A DNA stretch of 36,983 nucleotides from an uncultured Acidimicrobiales bacterium (GTDB taxonomy: Bacteria > Actinomycetota > Acidimicrobiia > Acidimicrobiales > SHLQ01). The notes under the pieces are model-generated. The model did not search any database and was not told the DNA's origin. It saw nothing but the letters and a program-made list of their open reading frames with translations. This document shows positions 15,974-24,124 of the stretch, piece after piece. The DNA is taken from positions 1 through 36,983 of the forward strand of contig CALKGG010000062.1 in the NCBI GenBank assembly GCA_938084885.1, given 5' to 3'. Position numbers and translations under genes: made by a program. Numbering within the stretch: the first letter of the stretch is position 1; every line of letters begins with the position of its first letter.

Positions 15974-18055
15974 CTAGCCAACGTTGGGTGGCGGATTGCT
16001 GGAGAGCCACGCGGCGAAGTCCGAGACCGAGCTTGCCGCAGTGTTGCGGGGGAGCGTGATCCACAATCCCGGCTTCCAGCTTTCGGTCGCCCGGTGATAC
16101 TTCGCGATTCCGGGGCCCGGTACTTGCGTACCTTGGCCTCCCGTGGTGCTGTAATAGTCGACTCCGCATTGAAAGAGGACCCGTACGCGGGAGAGATCGA
16201 CGGTCTGGCCGTCGGGCTGTTGAAGGCGGACCTCGCTCGTAAGGAATTCGGCGGTCTGTCCGGGAGCCGGCGCCTTTCGTTGGGACGCCCAGAAGTGCAT
16301 CATCAGCGCCGACGGGTTCCACGGAGCCGAGAAGCTGCCATCTGCCTCGCGGCGCCACTCGATGAGGCCGTGCGACCCGGACGTGAACGGGTTGGCATTC
16401 GAGCCACCAGCGGTTCCCAGATACCCGCCATGGTTTCCGCCGGTAAGGTCGACGTCGAAACCCTTTTGCCAGTCATTGTTGACAAACTGGTAGTAGGCAG
16501 CTTCACGAACGTTGATCCGGAACGGTACCGGCGGGGTGTGGCCGAGTTCGGGGATGACCGCGCAGCGGAATTCGGCATATCGCGAGTTGCCGCTTCCAAG
16601 TTGTCCCCACACCGAGTTGCGGGTCGGCCCCTGTGCCCAGTTCCACCCTTGGTTGAGGGCGAGAGGCGCGTCGTGGCGTCCCATTGGTGACTCTTCGTTG
16701 GGGTTCGATCCATCGCCTGCACCGATTGTTCCGTCGATGACTTGTGCAATGCTGTAGCGCTGCCCACCCGAACCCGTTGGGGTGCCGACGGCTCGTGCCG
16801 GAGGAACGGTTGCCGGTGCACTCGTTTCGGGTGGCGCCGTCGTCGACGTGGTGCTCGTGCTGGTTGGGGGAGTGGTTGTTGGCGTGGTGGCTGGAACCGT
16901 CGTCGTGGTTGCGGGCGGGGACAGTACCGCTGCGGTGTTGTTCACGTCGTAGCGGAAGGATCCTCGGCATCGCAACCATTCAGACGTGGACGCACCTGCG
17001 CGACATCGACCAGATGCCCAAAGCCCGACGGCGCGAGTGGCGGGATCTTCGGACTCGAAGCGCTCCCCGTCGACCTCGAGATAATCGACACGGACATCTC
17101 GTGGCCCGTTGTCGTTGACAAAGTGCAACTCGGCGTCGGTGATGACCACCTCGTTTGCCATCTCGTGTTCGATCATTTGCCAGCCGTGGTCGATCTCGGT
17201 GGCGACGACGGTTTCGGTGTTGATTCGCAGTTCGATCCGTTCACTTCCCGTCGTTCCCAACACCCGCACCCGCACCAAAGACGCGGCTGGAACTGGCGTT
17301 GGCTCGGGGGCGATCACGATGGGGTTGTCGATAGCAGCGTCTCCATCGACGGCCGTAGCAGCAGCACTGGTCGTCGTGTCACCATCGGCCCCTGGGCTGC
17401 GTACCGGGACGTCGTAGCGAAACGAACCACGGCAATGCAAGACCGCAGAAACCGATCCGCGCTCGCGGCATCCTTCGCCACGAAGGTAGGTGCCGGTCGA
17501 GATGGTCGTTGGAGATTCCGATTGGAGCACGATGCCCCCAACGTCGACGTAGTCGACGTGAAGATCGCGGTGGACGCCGTCGTCGTTAAGGAACGCAACC
17601 TCGACCGATTCGACTTCGATGGGTGCCTCGGCGGTGAAGACGTAGTCGGCGGGTACGGTCGACATGGTCCAACGCGCTGCCTCTTCATCATTGATGCGGA
17701 GGGCTAATTGCTCGGTGCCCGCAATGCCGTGCGCTCGCACGATGACCTCGCTTGCGCTGGCTGCTGCTGCTGGTGCCGGGCGAGTCAGCAGTGCTGTCGT
17801 GGCGAGCGCGAGAGCGAGACCCAAGATGAGGGCGACGACCAACAGCGGCCGTCGCGGCACGACTGCAACCTTGGTCCCGTTCGCTGACGGCGGTTGGTCG
17901 GAAGGTTCGGGTGCCGAAAATGTTGGCAGCGTGGGAATGCGTGGCGGTACAACCGCGAAGAGAGTTCGGAACATGTCATTGATGACAGTAATGTTACAAA
18001 ACGTCATATGCCAGTCGGGCGATGAAAGAAAACGGGCACGCGAGTCATCCTTCAC
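15974..18055 (-). CDS. Membrane-anchored or secreted protein with two CBM60-like modules and an unknown C-terminal domain
   Basis: A 693-aa protein from GTG at 18055; ATGs at 18007 or 17974 are possible alternative starts and none has a clear ribosome binding site. A hydrophobic segment at about 70-92, followed by Ala-rich sequence, exports or anchors it. Two tandem modules follow (about 101-216 and 258-371), alike in pattern: G-x-E-x-x-x-L-R-I-N, then F-x-N-D, D-x-x-V-D-Y, and both closing with CRGSFRYDV. This resembles calcium-dependent xylan-binding modules of the CBM60 type. A Thr/Pro linker (375-428) leads to a C-terminal domain of about 265 residues, Gly/Asn/Trp-rich (NQGWNWAQGPTRNSVWG, DLTGGNHGGYLG, HFWASQRKAP), that I do not recognise. 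It may act on or bind polysaccharide outside the cell. Confidence 0.77.
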   Translation of the reverse strand: MKDDSRARFLSSPDWHMTFCNITVINDMFRTLFAVVPPRIPTLPTFSAPEPSDQPPSANGTKVAVVPRRPLLVVALILGLALALATTALLTRPAPAAAASASEVIVRAHGIAGTEQLALRINDEEAARWTMSTVPADYVFTAEAPIEVESVEVAFLNDDGVHRDLHVDYVDVGGIVLQSESPTTISTGTYLRGEGCRERGSVSAVLHCRGSFRYDVPVRSPGADGDTTTSAAATAVDGDAAIDNPIVIAPEPTPVPAASLVRVRVLGTTGSERIELRINTETVVATEIDHGWQMIEHEMANEVVITDAELHFVNDNGPRDVRVDYLEVDGERFESEDPATRAVGLWASGRCRAGASTSEWLRCRGSFRYDVNNTAAVLSPPATTTTVPATTPTTTPPTSTSTTSTTAPPETSAPATVPPARAVGTPTGSGGQRYSIAQVIDGTIGAGDGSNPNEESPMGRHDAPLALNQGWNWAQGPTRNSVWGQLGSGNSRYAEFRCAVIPELGHTPPVPFRINVREAAYYQFVNNDWQKGFDVDLTGGNHGGYLGTAGGSNANPFTSGSHGLIEWRREADGSFSAPWNPSALMMHFWASQRKAPAPGQTAEFLTSEVRLQQPDGQTVDLSRVRVLFQCGVDYYSTTGGQGTQVPGPGIAKYHRATESWKPGLWITLPRNTAASSVSDFAAWLSSNPPPNVG

Positions 18056-18110
18056 ATTCGAGTTTTCGACGAAACCCTCAATTCTGCGACCGGTTTTGTC
18101 GACGGGGACA

Positions 18111-18128
18111 CGGGGAGAAAGCTCCCCG
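18111..18128. promoter_or_regulatory. 7-bp hairpin in divergent intergenic region
   Basis: CGGGGAG, AAAG, CTCCCCG form a perfect 7-bp inverted repeat between the divergent genes starting at 18055 (minus) and 18172 (plus). It could be an operator or leader hairpin. No supporting partner copy was found in the window. Confidence 0.4.
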
Positions 18129-18171
18129 ACGTAGAAGTTCGTGAAGAAATGAATGGATTAGAGGCGCTGTA

Positions 18172-18750
18172 GTGGTTCAGGCGAAAGACCTCCAAGCAGT
18201 ACGTTCGAGACTCGGCGTGCACTTCGATACATCGGGCAACCTTCGCAATCAGTGCTTGCTTTCCGTGTTGTGCGTATCGCTCACCGATGCGCACCAAGGT
18301 TTGGTGACTGCAATCGACATCGTTGCCAGCGGGAACGAGTTCGTGATCACCGACAATGGCCCTGGCCTCTCGCTCGAGGCCCTCCCAGGACGAGATCCGA
18401 TCGCGCAAGAAGTCATGTCGCTCATCGGCGGTTGCGGCGAACATAAACCGCACCCGCAATACGCCGAACTCCTCTGTTCGACCAGCATTGCCGAAGTCAA
18501 CGCGATCTCTACCGTTGCAACGCTCGCCACCATGATCGACGGCGTTGCATGGGCACAGAAGTACGCGTTTGGCGAACCATCGGCACCGTTCAAGCAAGTA
18601 AACCGAACATCGCCAGGCAATCGATTCCGGTTCGAGCTCGACAAGCGCTACGTGGGATCCGCGGCCTTCGACTTCGAGGCACTCGACAGCGGGATCCGTG
18701 GAGTGGGCCTAAAGCTCGACGCCACCGAGATCACCTATCGGGAGAGTTAG
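18172..18750 (+). CDS. Free-standing, degenerate GyrB-like ATPase domain protein
   Basis: A 192-aa protein with GTG start at 18172 (AGAGG 6 nt upstream; an in-frame stop lies at 18142). It aligns by eye to the N-terminal ATPase domain of DNA gyrase B: DLQAVRSRLGVHFD for the VRKRPGMYIG region, DNGPGLS for DNGRGIP, STSIAEVNAIST for the VVNALS helix, IDGVAWAQKYAFGEP for RDGxxYxQxFxxG, and SPGNRFRFELDKRYV for the GTxVxFxPD strand. The Glu-x-x-Asp-Asn motif that holds catalytic Glu and magnesium-binding Asn is replaced by LCVSLTDA, and the GGLHGVG lid box is absent. It is thus probably not an active ATPase. There is no transducer or Toprim domain. The nucleotidase gene starts 4 nt after its stop, so the two form an operon. 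Confidence 0.7.
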   Translation: MVQAKDLQAVRSRLGVHFDTSGNLRNQCLLSVLCVSLTDAHQGLVTAIDIVASGNEFVITDNGPGLSLEALPGRDPIAQEVMSLIGGCGEHKPHPQYAELLCSTSIAEVNAISTVATLATMIDGVAWAQKYAFGEPSAPFKQVNRTSPGNRFRFELDKRYVGSAAFDFEALDSGIRGVGLKLDATEITYRES

Positions 18751-18754
18751 CCGA

Positions 18755-20167
18755 GTGGAGCACGACAGCTCCGCTGCAGAACGAGGCGTGTTTGCCAATC
18801 GAACGCTGAACCTTCGCAACGTTCCAGTCGTTGGTTACGACATGGATTACACGCTGATCCACTACCACTCCGCAGAGTGGGAGGGTGCGGTATTCCACTA
18901 CGCCCGCAACGCCCTCGAAACGTTGGGACAACCCGTCGATGACCTCACCTTCGACCCCACAAAGTTCACCGTCGGCCTCGCCTTCGACCTGGAACTCGGG
19001 AACCTGTTGAAGGCAACCCGCTTTGGGCGAGTGGTCCGCGCGCAACACGGGAACTCGATGCTGTCCTACGACGAGCAGCGCAAGGCATACTCGTCGACCA
19101 TCGTCGAACTCTCTTCACCTCGCTTCCGTTTCATGAACACCTTGTTCGAACTGAGCCGGGCAAGCCTTTTCACCCAATTGGTCGAACGACACGATCGTCA
19201 ACGCTTGGCCGGAATGGGTAGCTATGGCGACATCTATACCGCAGTAGACCGAGCGCTCGAGATTGCCCACAACGGCGGTGCGCTGAAGGCACAGATCGTT
19301 GCTGAGAAGGAACGATTTGTTCAGCTCGACCCCGAGGTCGTCGCAACGATCCACGACCAGCGCTTGGCGGGCAAAAAGATCGTATTGATCACCAACTCGG
19401 ACTGGGCCTATACCCGCGAGATGATGCCCTATTGCTTCGACCGCTACGTCGAAGGCCCACGGACATGGCGGAGCCTCTTTGATCTCGTGATCGTGTCTGC
19501 ACGCAAGCCGAGCTTCTTTGTGGACAACAATCCTCTGTATCGCGTCGTCGACGAAGAGAAGTCGCTCCTGCGCCCCCACGACGGGCCGCTCGAGTCTGGC
19601 CACGTGTACTTCGGCGGGAACGCTCGCCTCGTCGAGGAGTGGATTGGAACCAACAGCGACGATCCGTTGTATGTCGGCGACCATCTATTTGGTGACGTCC
19701 ACGTGTCGAAAGACGCGTTGCGTTGGCGAACGGCGCTCATTGCCCGAGAGCTCGAGTCGGAGATCTCCGACGCCGCCACCTTTGCCAAAGATCAGCATGC
19801 GCTCATGGCGTTGATGACCGAGAAGGTCGCGGTCGATCGCCAACAAGCAAAGCTCCGACTGCAACGGGCAAAGGATCGACGCGGTGATGTGGACGCCGAC
19901 TATCACAAGGTCACCGCTCACGCCTCCCGTCTCGACGAGCAGATTGCACCCCTCGCTCGTGCAGCCGGAGCGCTCGGCAACCCGGTGTGGGGACCGCTCA
20001 TGCGCGCAGGGAACGACAAGAGCCTCTTCGCCCGCCAAGTCGAACGTTACGCCGACGTCTACACCTCACGAGTATCGAACTTTCGAAACGAGACTCCCTA
20101 CGCCTACCTTCGGGCCGCACGAGGTTCGCTCCCGCACGACCTACCAAACAGCGGGTCGGCCATCTAA
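18755..20167 (+). CDS. HAD-IG family 5'-nucleotidase (cytosolic purine nucleotidase-like)
   Basis: A 470-aa protein, GTG start at 18755 with GGAGAG about 9 nt upstream inside the previous gene's end. The haloacid dehalogenase motifs are DMDYT at 29-33 (nucleophile Asp29, acid Asp31), LITNSDW (Thr213-Asn214), Lys251 in SARKPSFF, and YVGDHLFGDV with Asp309 and Asp314. The length and the GYDMDYTLIHY start match the HAD-IG group related to eukaryotic cytosolic 5'-nucleotidase II, which dephosphorylates IMP/GMP-type nucleotides. The C-terminal part (about 335-450) is basic and helical, with a probable coiled coil (MTEKVAVDRQQAKLRLQRAKDRR). Substrate is family inference. It is cotranscribed with the GyrB-like gene and followed 9 nt later by the monooxygenase gene. 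Confidence 0.86.
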   Translation: MEHDSSAAERGVFANRTLNLRNVPVVGYDMDYTLIHYHSAEWEGAVFHYARNALETLGQPVDDLTFDPTKFTVGLAFDLELGNLLKATRFGRVVRAQHGNSMLSYDEQRKAYSSTIVELSSPRFRFMNTLFELSRASLFTQLVERHDRQRLAGMGSYGDIYTAVDRALEIAHNGGALKAQIVAEKERFVQLDPEVVATIHDQRLAGKKIVLITNSDWAYTREMMPYCFDRYVEGPRTWRSLFDLVIVSARKPSFFVDNNPLYRVVDEEKSLLRPHDGPLESGHVYFGGNARLVEEWIGTNSDDPLYVGDHLFGDVHVSKDALRWRTALIARELESEISDAATFAKDQHALMALMTEKVAVDRQQAKLRLQRAKDRRGDVDADYHKVTAHASRLDEQIAPLARAAGALGNPVWGPLMRAGNDKSLFARQVERYADVYTSRVSNFRNETPYAYLRAARGSLPHDLPNSGSAI

Positions 20168-20176
20168 CGTTCCTCC

Positions 20177-21670
20177 ATGGCAACCGCAGGTGATGCACCC
20201 AGCTCGCTGTCACCCAGTTGCTCCCCTCGGTACGTCGACGTTGCCGTGATCGGCGCAGGAATCTCTGGCATCAGCGCGGCCTACCATTTGTCGACCAACG
20301 CACCCGACCGCTCCTTTGTGATGCTCGAGCAGCGAGCCCAGCTCGGCGGAACGTGGGATCTCTTTCGCTACCCGGGCGTCCGATCCGACAGCGACATGCA
20401 CACCCTCGGATTTCGTTTCGCGCCATGGATCCACGAGAAGTCGATCGCTGAAGGGGGAGCGATACTCGAGTACCTCAACGACACCGTCGACCGTTTCGAT
20501 CTACGCAGACACATCCGGTTCAACACCGAGGTGACGACGGCGTCGTGGTCTTCGATAACAGGCACATGGACGCTCACAATGGCAACCGAACACGGCGTCG
20601 AGACGCTGCAATGCAACGTGCTCTTTGTGTGCGCCGGGTACTACAGCTATTCCGCTGGCCATACCCCCGAGATTGCTGGACTCGATGTATTCTCCGGCAC
20701 GATTGTCCACCCGCAAACCTGGCCATCGGATCTGGATGTGACCGGACGGCACGTGACCGTTATTGGCTCGGGGGCAACAGCAGTAACGCTTGTGCCCGCC
20801 CTCGCTGAGACGGCCGAGCACGTCACGATGGTGCAACGGTCGCCGACGTACATGGTGAGCCACTCCAATGTCGATCCGTTCGCGAGGCGTTTGCAGGAGG
20901 TCCTTCCCGAAGCGGTTGCTTATGGGCTCATTCGCGCTCGAAACATCTCGCGCGATCAACTCGTCTACAAAATCAGCCGTTCCCGACCGGCATGGCTTCG
21001 AAATGAGCTTCTCAAAAGAGTGCGAGAGCGCGTCGGTGCTGAACGGACCGCCGCGCATTTCACCCCCGACTATGCGCCGTGGGACCAGCGGCTATGCCTC
21101 ATCCCCAACGGCGACTTCTTTGACGCGATCGAACGCGGGGACGCAACGGTGATCACGAACACCATCGACCAAATCACCCCGACCGGCGTTCTGCTCTCGA
21201 ACGGCGCCCATCTCGATACCGATGTCGTGGTCACCGCCACTGGCCTTGCCTTGACGCTCGTCGGCGAGATCGACGTGTTCGTCGATGGTCGAGCTGTGGA
21301 CTTCTCCGACACGGTGAGCTATCGGGGCGTTGGCTATAGCGGCGTCCCAAACCTGTTCTCGACATTCGGCTACGTCAACGCGTCGTGGACGCTCCGCGCC
21401 GACATGGTCAGCCGGTATGTGTGTCGACTGCTCAACGAGATGCACGATGTTGGTGCACGTATGTGTGTGCCCCAACTCCGTCCTTGCGACCGGCGGGCGC
21501 CCCGGTTGGACTGGATCGATGACTTTTCGGCCGGATACCTCCAGCGGAAACTTCCCGAACTGCCGAGACAACTCGACCGCGATCCGTGGCGCAACCATCA
21601 ACGCTTTGCGGCAGATCAACGAAGCCTGCTGTACTCACCGATCAATGACGGAGTGATGCAACTCTCCTGA
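20177..21670 (+). CDS. FAD-dependent Baeyer-Villiger-type monooxygenase (EthA-like)
   Basis: A 497-aa class B flavin monooxygenase. The FAD motif GAGISG is at 26-31, GGTWD at 57-61, and RYPGVRSDSDMHTLGFRFAPW is the block typical of EthA-like members. The Baeyer-Villiger fingerprint appears as FSGTIVHPQTWP, which fits F-x-G-x-x-x-H-x-x-x-W, and the NADPH site is VIGSGATAVTLVP. It inserts oxygen next to carbonyl groups or oxidises sulfur or nitrogen using NADPH and O2; the substrate is unknown. The ATG at 20177 is 9 nt after the nucleotidase stop, so it may share that transcript. A polar leader of about 18 residues precedes the first strand. Confidence 0.89.
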   Translation: MATAGDAPSSLSPSCSPRYVDVAVIGAGISGISAAYHLSTNAPDRSFVMLEQRAQLGGTWDLFRYPGVRSDSDMHTLGFRFAPWIHEKSIAEGGAILEYLNDTVDRFDLRRHIRFNTEVTTASWSSITGTWTLTMATEHGVETLQCNVLFVCAGYYSYSAGHTPEIAGLDVFSGTIVHPQTWPSDLDVTGRHVTVIGSGATAVTLVPALAETAEHVTMVQRSPTYMVSHSNVDPFARRLQEVLPEAVAYGLIRARNISRDQLVYKISRSRPAWLRNELLKRVRERVGAERTAAHFTPDYAPWDQRLCLIPNGDFFDAIERGDATVITNTIDQITPTGVLLSNGAHLDTDVVVTATGLALTLVGEIDVFVDGRAVDFSDTVSYRGVGYSGVPNLFSTFGYVNASWTLRADMVSRYVCRLLNEMHDVGARMCVPQLRPCDRRAPRLDWIDDFSAGYLQRKLPELPRQLDRDPWRNHQRFAADQRSLLYSPINDGVMQLS

Positions 21671-21754
21671 TGGGCTGGGTCTGCTGCGTAGTGGCCGATG
21701 GGGCCAGTGGTGACAGCGTGTGCCGAGCCCGCCAGCCGACTATGATCTGGCGCG

Positions 21755-22399
21755 ATGGCACACGCGCTTCAACGGTTGGTAGTTGGCGACGATCCCAATG
21801 CATGGCGGGCAGCCGGGTTTACTGTCCATGGCAATGAGCTTCGATTCGGGAAGGTCACAATCGAGCTCGCCGGTGCATCGGGCAAACGAGGAGCGCTCGG
21901 TTGGCGACTCGACGCGGTCACATCAGATATCGAGTCGATCCCGACCGTTGCCGAACGCACGAATCCGGGACCGGCGTTGGCGCCTGCGACGGCAACCGAA
22001 CACGTCAACTCGGTCTTCGCGATCGATCATGTGGTGGTTGAAACCGGCGACGTTGTTCGAACGGTCGCCGCGTTTGCGCAGGTGGGCATGGTCGAACGCC
22101 GCACCGGCCAGATACAGACCCCGATCGGCGAACGGCGTCAGAGTTTCCTGTGGGCTGGTCGAGTGATTATCGAGGTGGTCGGCCCCATCGAACCCGATCA
22201 GACTGCGCCGATGGGAATCTGGGGATTGGCGCTTGTGACGAGCAATCTCGAGACGACGACTCATGTGCTTGCCGAGAATTTGACCGAGCCTCGCGATGCT
22301 GTTCAGCCGGGTCGCAAGATCGCCACGGTCAACACCAAGGCGCTCGATATTTCGATCCCGATGGTGATTCTCAGCCCACATGTGGCTGAACTGCTGTAG
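21755..22399 (+). CDS. VOC/glyoxalase-like protein
   Basis: A 214-aa protein. The second half begins VFAIDHVVVETGDVVRTVAAFAQVGM, the strand-helix opening of a vicinal-oxygen-chelate module, and continues with RQSFLWAGRVIIEVVGP, a typical edge strand ending in Glu. The first half (ALQRLVVGDDPNAWRAAGFTVHGNELRFGKVTIELAG) looks like a partner module lacking its first metal His. One His (IDH) and one Glu (IIEVV) remain as candidate metal ligands, so it may be a binding protein or an isomerase/dioxygenase-like enzyme. No substrate can be proposed. It converges on serA, whose stop lies 14 nt away; a 10-bp direct repeat TAGGCAGCGC covers both stop regions. Confidence 0.66.
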   Translation: MAHALQRLVVGDDPNAWRAAGFTVHGNELRFGKVTIELAGASGKRGALGWRLDAVTSDIESIPTVAERTNPGPALAPATATEHVNSVFAIDHVVVETGDVVRTVAAFAQVGMVERRTGQIQTPIGERRQSFLWAGRVIIEVVGPIEPDQTAPMGIWGLALVTSNLETTTHVLAENLTEPRDAVQPGRKIATVNTKALDISIPMVILSPHVAELL

Positions 22400-22413
22400 G
22401 CAGCGCATTGCTT

Positions 22414-24012
22414 CTAGGCAGCGCCGAGTGGTGAGCCGATAGCTTTGACCGAGTGAATCGATGGCAGTTCGTCGATCTTTGCGATAACCACATCGGGAAT
22501 TGCTACCGACGTCGAGATTGCAAGGAGGGCCATCCCCTCTTCGACTTCGCCGTCGCGTGACGCCTTGCCGAGATGCATGTCGTCGATATTGATCTTCGCC
22601 TGGCCAAAGATCGTGCCAACTTTGCCAATCATGCCCGGCGTGTCGTCGTTGAGCACGAGGAGCAGGTTGTCAGACGCCGGGAGGTCAATGGTGATGCCAT
22701 CGATGGCGATAATCCGGGACTCTCCCAATGGGAGCGACACGGTGCCTGCGAGGGAATGGCCGCCCCCTTCGAGCCTGATGATGTTGAGCAGGTTTGATGG
22801 GGTCTTGGTGGAGCAGCGGGCGAGAACTTTCACGTTGTGCTTCGCTGCGATGGTCTCGGCGTTGACGAAGCTGACCGGTGTATCCGATAGCTCTCCAACG
22901 AGCCCTTTGATGACGGCCAGTTCGAGCATCCGGCAATCGAGGCCTCCAATCTCTCCAGAAAAGACCACTTCGACCTCGTGGGGTTCGCCCTCGACCAACC
23001 GTGTGAACTGTGCTCCGAGTTGTGCGGCGAGCGGAAGGAACGGCTGGACTTGATCGTTCATTGCCTTGGCGGCGATGTTCACGGCGAACGGTACGAACCG
23101 GCCCTCGAGTCCGAGGCGAACCTGCTCGGCGGTGACTTCACCAGCCCGGTCTTGTGCTTCTGAGGTGCTCGCACCGAGATGTGGGGTGCACACAACCCCG
23201 GGAATCCCAAAGAGCGGAGAGTCGGTCTTGGGTTCGACGTCGAAGACGTCGATCGCTGCGCCTGCGACCGTGCCATTTTCGATTGCATTGGCGAGGTCGG
23301 CCTCGTTGACGATCCCGCCGCGAGCAACGTTGATGACGCGAAGGTTGGGTTTCGCGAGTTTGAGACGTTCAGCGTTGATCAAGTCGACGGTGTCGGGGGT
23401 TCGGGCGATGTGTAACGTCAGGAAGTCGCTTTCGCCAATCAGTTCGTCCAAGCTGACGAGTTCGACGCCCAGCTCGTTGGCCCGCTCAGGCGAAACAAAT
23501 GGGTCGTGTCCAACGAGGCGCATGCCGAACGCTTTTGCTCGCTGGGCAACCAGGCCGCCGATGTTACCGAGGCCAATGATGCCGAGGGTCTTGTCGAGGA
23601 GCTCCACGCCGCCCCATTGCGAACGTTCCCAACGCCCAGCCATCAATGCGCCGTGGGCTTGTGGGACGTTGCGGGCAACGGCGAGCAGCATGGCCATGGT
23701 GTGTTCGGCCGCAGAGACCGCGTTCGATGTCGGAGCGTTTGCGACCATGACACCGTTGGCTGTTGCTGCGTCGGTGTCGACGTTGTCGAGGCCAACGCCA
23801 GCCCGGCCAACAATCATGAGTTCGTCGGCGGCGGCAATCACCTCGCTGGTGATTTGTGTTGCGGACCGGATGATGATGCCGTGCGCACCCTTGACGGCGT
23901 CGAGCAGCTGCTCGGGCGAAAGGTCGAGTTGGACATCGACGTCATGGCCCGCATTGCGGAGGAGTTCGAGTCCTCGTTCAGCGAGCTTTTCGGTGATCAG
24001 TACGCGTGCCAT
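22414..24012 (-). CDS. serA: D-3-phosphoglycerate dehydrogenase
   Basis: A 532-aa long-form SerA, catalysing the first step of serine synthesis (3-phosphoglycerate to 3-phosphohydroxypyruvate with NAD). The NAD site is GLGNIG at 147-152; the catalytic Arg231 (NVARGG), Glu260 (DVFDVEP) and His278 (TPHLGAST) are present. After the dehydrogenase domain comes the intervening ASB domain (about 315-450) and a C-terminal ACT domain (LLLVLNDDTPGMIGKVGTIFG, IDDMHLG), the usual serine-sensing site in actinobacterial enzymes. The gene follows serB on the same strand with a 112-nt gap and may be cotranscribed with it or have its own promoter there. Confidence 0.97.
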   Translation of the reverse strand: MARVLITEKLAERGLELLRNAGHDVDVQLDLSPEQLLDAVKGAHGIIIRSATQITSEVIAAADELMIVGRAGVGLDNVDTDAATANGVMVANAPTSNAVSAAEHTMAMLLAVARNVPQAHGALMAGRWERSQWGGVELLDKTLGIIGLGNIGGLVAQRAKAFGMRLVGHDPFVSPERANELGVELVSLDELIGESDFLTLHIARTPDTVDLINAERLKLAKPNLRVINVARGGIVNEADLANAIENGTVAGAAIDVFDVEPKTDSPLFGIPGVVCTPHLGASTSEAQDRAGEVTAEQVRLGLEGRFVPFAVNIAAKAMNDQVQPFLPLAAQLGAQFTRLVEGEPHEVEVVFSGEIGGLDCRMLELAVIKGLVGELSDTPVSFVNAETIAAKHNVKVLARCSTKTPSNLLNIIRLEGGGHSLAGTVSLPLGESRIIAIDGITIDLPASDNLLLVLNDDTPGMIGKVGTIFGQAKINIDDMHLGKASRDGEVEEGMALLAISTSVAIPDVVIAKIDELPSIHSVKAIGSPLGAA

Positions 24013-24124
24013 TCGAATAACCTAGAGCGACTGGACTCGATGTCCACAAACGTCGTGTAGATGTCACAGCCACGGCGCCGAGATGTGCGGACAATCGGGC
24101 CACGCCGAACGTCAGGAGTCAAAT

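Noticed and set aside
16690..16710. GGTTCGATCC resembling a tRNA T-loop
   Set aside because: It lies inside coding sequence and no cloverleaf can be built around it.
16742..17707. 321-aa plus-strand open frame opposite the CBM60-like gene
   Set aside because: Arg/Gly/Trp-rich shadow of the minus-strand repeat modules, with no domain.
22397..22422. TAGGCAGCGC direct repeat at the convergent stop codons as a terminator
   Set aside because: The copies are direct and not inverted, so they cannot form a hairpin; probably coincidence or a small duplication.
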